NCBI RefSeq assembly: GCF_029953635.1
Contig: NZ_CP124543.1
Coordinates: 2,831,455-2,895,454, forward strand
Origin: Halotia branconii CENA392
Lineage (GTDB): Bacteria > Cyanobacteriota > Cyanobacteriia > Cyanobacteriales > Nostocaceae
Reading direction: 5' to 3'
DNA: 64,000 nt
The translations under genes and the position numbers were made by a program. Below are positions 62,669 to 64,000 of this stretch, piece by piece (position 1 is the stretch's first letter; every line of letters begins with the position of its first letter). The notes under the pieces are model-generated. The model was not told the origin of the DNA. It did not search any database and was given only the letters and a program-made list of their open reading frames with translations.

Positions 62669-64000
62669 TTATTTCAAAGTTGCTTGAGAGATTACGGTTT
62701 TATCGGCAGGGAGAATTGTGGCTACCATTGCTGTAGTTGTGGATTCACTCCAACGTACTAACCAAGTGGGTTGTACTCCCAAAAAGATGATTAGTAATGC
62801 CAAAATTAAAGCGGGTATTTTTTCAGACCATATCACTTGGGGATAGTAGGCTATATTTTCCAGTTTGCCAAAGCAGGTGCGGTTGAGGAGAATCACAAAA
62901 TAAACTGCGGTTAAACCTGACGAGACTACACATAATAGTGTTGGTAAGGGAAAGACGGAGAAACTGCCTTGAAATACAATAAATTCGGCAATGAATCCTG
63001 TTAAGCCGGGAATACCGGCGCTAGCCATACCACTGAGAACTAATAAGGCGCTAACTAAGGGTAAACCTCGGATGGGACTCATTAAGCCGTTAAGTTTATC
63101 TAATTCGCGGGTTCCAACTTTCGCTTCTACGACTCCCACTAAATGAAAGAGAATTGCTAGGATGATGCCGTGGCTGAACATTTGGGCGACAGCACCAACT
63201 AACGATAAAGAAGTACTAGCAGCAGCAGCTAACAAGACATAGCCCATGTGACCAATCGAACTGTATGCTACCATGCGCTTGATATCTTTTTGAGCGATCG
63301 CAATTACTGCTCCATATATAGTGCTAATTGCTCCCCAAATTGCTAATGTCGGTGCAATAATGCTCCAAGTGTCGGGAAACATCCCCATACCAAATCGCAA
63401 TAATCCATAAGTTCCCAATTTGGCTAGTACGCCACCGAGAAGAATGGCAATTGGTGCTGAAGCCTCTACATAAGCATCTGGCAACCAAGTATGGAAAGGA
63501 ATGAGAGGAATTTTAATGCCAAAACCTATGACTACTCCTACCAGTAAAAGTAGTTGTTTTGCTGTGGAAAGGTTTTCAGTAGAGACTGCATCAAAAGCAA
63601 AATCAGTCGAACCAGTTAGCCACACCATACCTAAAAATGTGGCTAAAATTAAGGCTCCCGAAACGGCAGTATAAATTAAAAACTTGATGCCTGCATAGGC
63701 TCGTTTTTCTCCTCCCCAAATGGAAATTAGTAAATAAAAGGGAATTAATTCTAGTTCATAAAACAAGAAAAACAACAACAAGTTTTCTGCCAAAAAAGCA
63801 CCAGCAACGCCACCACTTACTAACAAAACCATCGAATAGAAAAGCTTGGGGCGTTCAGTTTGTTTGCTACTGCTATAAATAGCAATCCAAGTGAGGAGGC
63901 TATTTAATACCAACATCAAAATTGATAATCCATCAGCCCCAAGTTGATAATTTAAACCCAGGGTTTCATTCCAAGGAAGATATTCTTGAAATTGCATCCC
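62669..64000 (-). CDS. ndhD3: NDH-1 subunit NdhD3 (partial, 5' end outside window)
   Basis: At least 443 residues of a proton-pumping antiporter-like subunit (subunit 4 of complex I). About 12 hydrophobic spans are visible. Key features are FFLFYELELIPFYLLISIWGGEKRAYAGIKF with the conserved glutamate and lysine, PLIPFHTWLPDAYVEASAPIAILLGGVLAKLGTYG, and KDIKRMVAYSSIGHMGYV. NdhD proteins are about 500 residues, so roughly 60-80 N-terminal residues lie beyond position 64000. The D3 form is inferred from the cupA neighbour; D4 is the alternative. Confidence 0.85.
   Translation of the reverse strand, partial: GMQFQEYLPWNETLGLNYQLGADGLSILMLVLNSLLTWIAIYSSSKQTERPKLFYSMVLLVSGGVAGAFLAENLLLFFLFYELELIPFYLLISIWGGEKRAYAGIKFLIYTAVSGALILATFLGMVWLTGSTDFAFDAVSTENLSTAKQLLLLVGVVIGFGIKIPLIPFHTWLPDAYVEASAPIAILLGGVLAKLGTYGLLRFGMGMFPDTWSIIAPTLAIWGAISTIYGAVIAIAQKDIKRMVAYSSIGHMGYVLLAAAASTSLSLVGAVAQMFSHGIILAILFHLVGVVEAKVGTRELDKLNGLMSPIRGLPLVSALLVLSGMASAGIPGLTGFIAEFIVFQGSFSVFPLPTLLCVVSSGLTAVYFVILLNRTCFGKLENIAYYPQVIWSEKIPALILALLIIFLGVQPTWLVRWSESTTTAMVATILPADKTVISQATLK

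Overview
The window is chromosomal DNA of a filamentous, probably heterocyst-forming cyanobacterium (Nostocales: Nostoc, Calothrix, Tolypothrix or a relative). The evidence is low GC, dense HIP1 octamers (gcgatcgc) inside genes, heptameric short tandem repeats (STRR) between genes, cyanobacterial inorganic-carbon and NDH-1 genes, a PATAN-type response regulator, and a cluster with the gene content and order of the heterocyst envelope polysaccharide (HEP) island. I saw no rRNA, tRNA or CRISPR array.

Layout. 0.1-1.6 kb: an intact IS701-type insertion sequence with 20-bp perfect ends and a 4-bp target duplication. 1.6-9.6 kb: sugar-binding lipoprotein, MITE, threonine synthase, a small coiled-coil protein, then a 2-oxoglutarate decarboxylase / succinic semialdehyde dehydrogenase pair (the cyanobacterial TCA bypass), a VOC protein and a DUF4385 protein. 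9.6-15.7 kb: a minus-strand stress group (coiled-coil protein, HtpX, M50-CBS protease, Mn catalase, GlsB-like protein) and HemN. 15.7-18.8 kb: a gene-poor stretch with an overlooked 54-residue membrane protein, a YjbQ-family protein and a GCS2-type ligase.

19.0-43.0 kb: about 24 kb of co-oriented polysaccharide genes, read from 43 kb downwards. They comprise a cytidylyltransferase, sugar oxidoreductases and epimerases, an acyltransferase, a 2OG-Fe(II) dioxygenase, glycosyltransferases, a Wzc-like tyrosine kinase, HepC, HepA and a Wzy-like polymerase. I read this as the HEP island.

43.3-49.2 kb: a TerY-P type signalling triad (vWA protein, PP2C phosphatase, kinase fused to a membrane span and TPRs) and a divergent PatA-like response regulator. 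49.2-49.9 kb: a VapBC toxin-antitoxin pair.

50.4-64 kb: an inorganic-carbon island. The order is cmpA-cmpB-flv4-(sll0218/PsiE-like)-flv2-cmpC-cmpD on the plus strand, so the low-CO2 flavodiiron operon sits inside the bicarbonate transporter operon. Convergent to it are ndhD3 and cupA of the low-CO2 NDH-1MS complex. Between the two lies a 21-bp minisatellite split by a 261-bp MITE with a 3-bp target duplication. HCO3- import, CO2 hydration and photosystem II electron-sink functions are therefore packed together.
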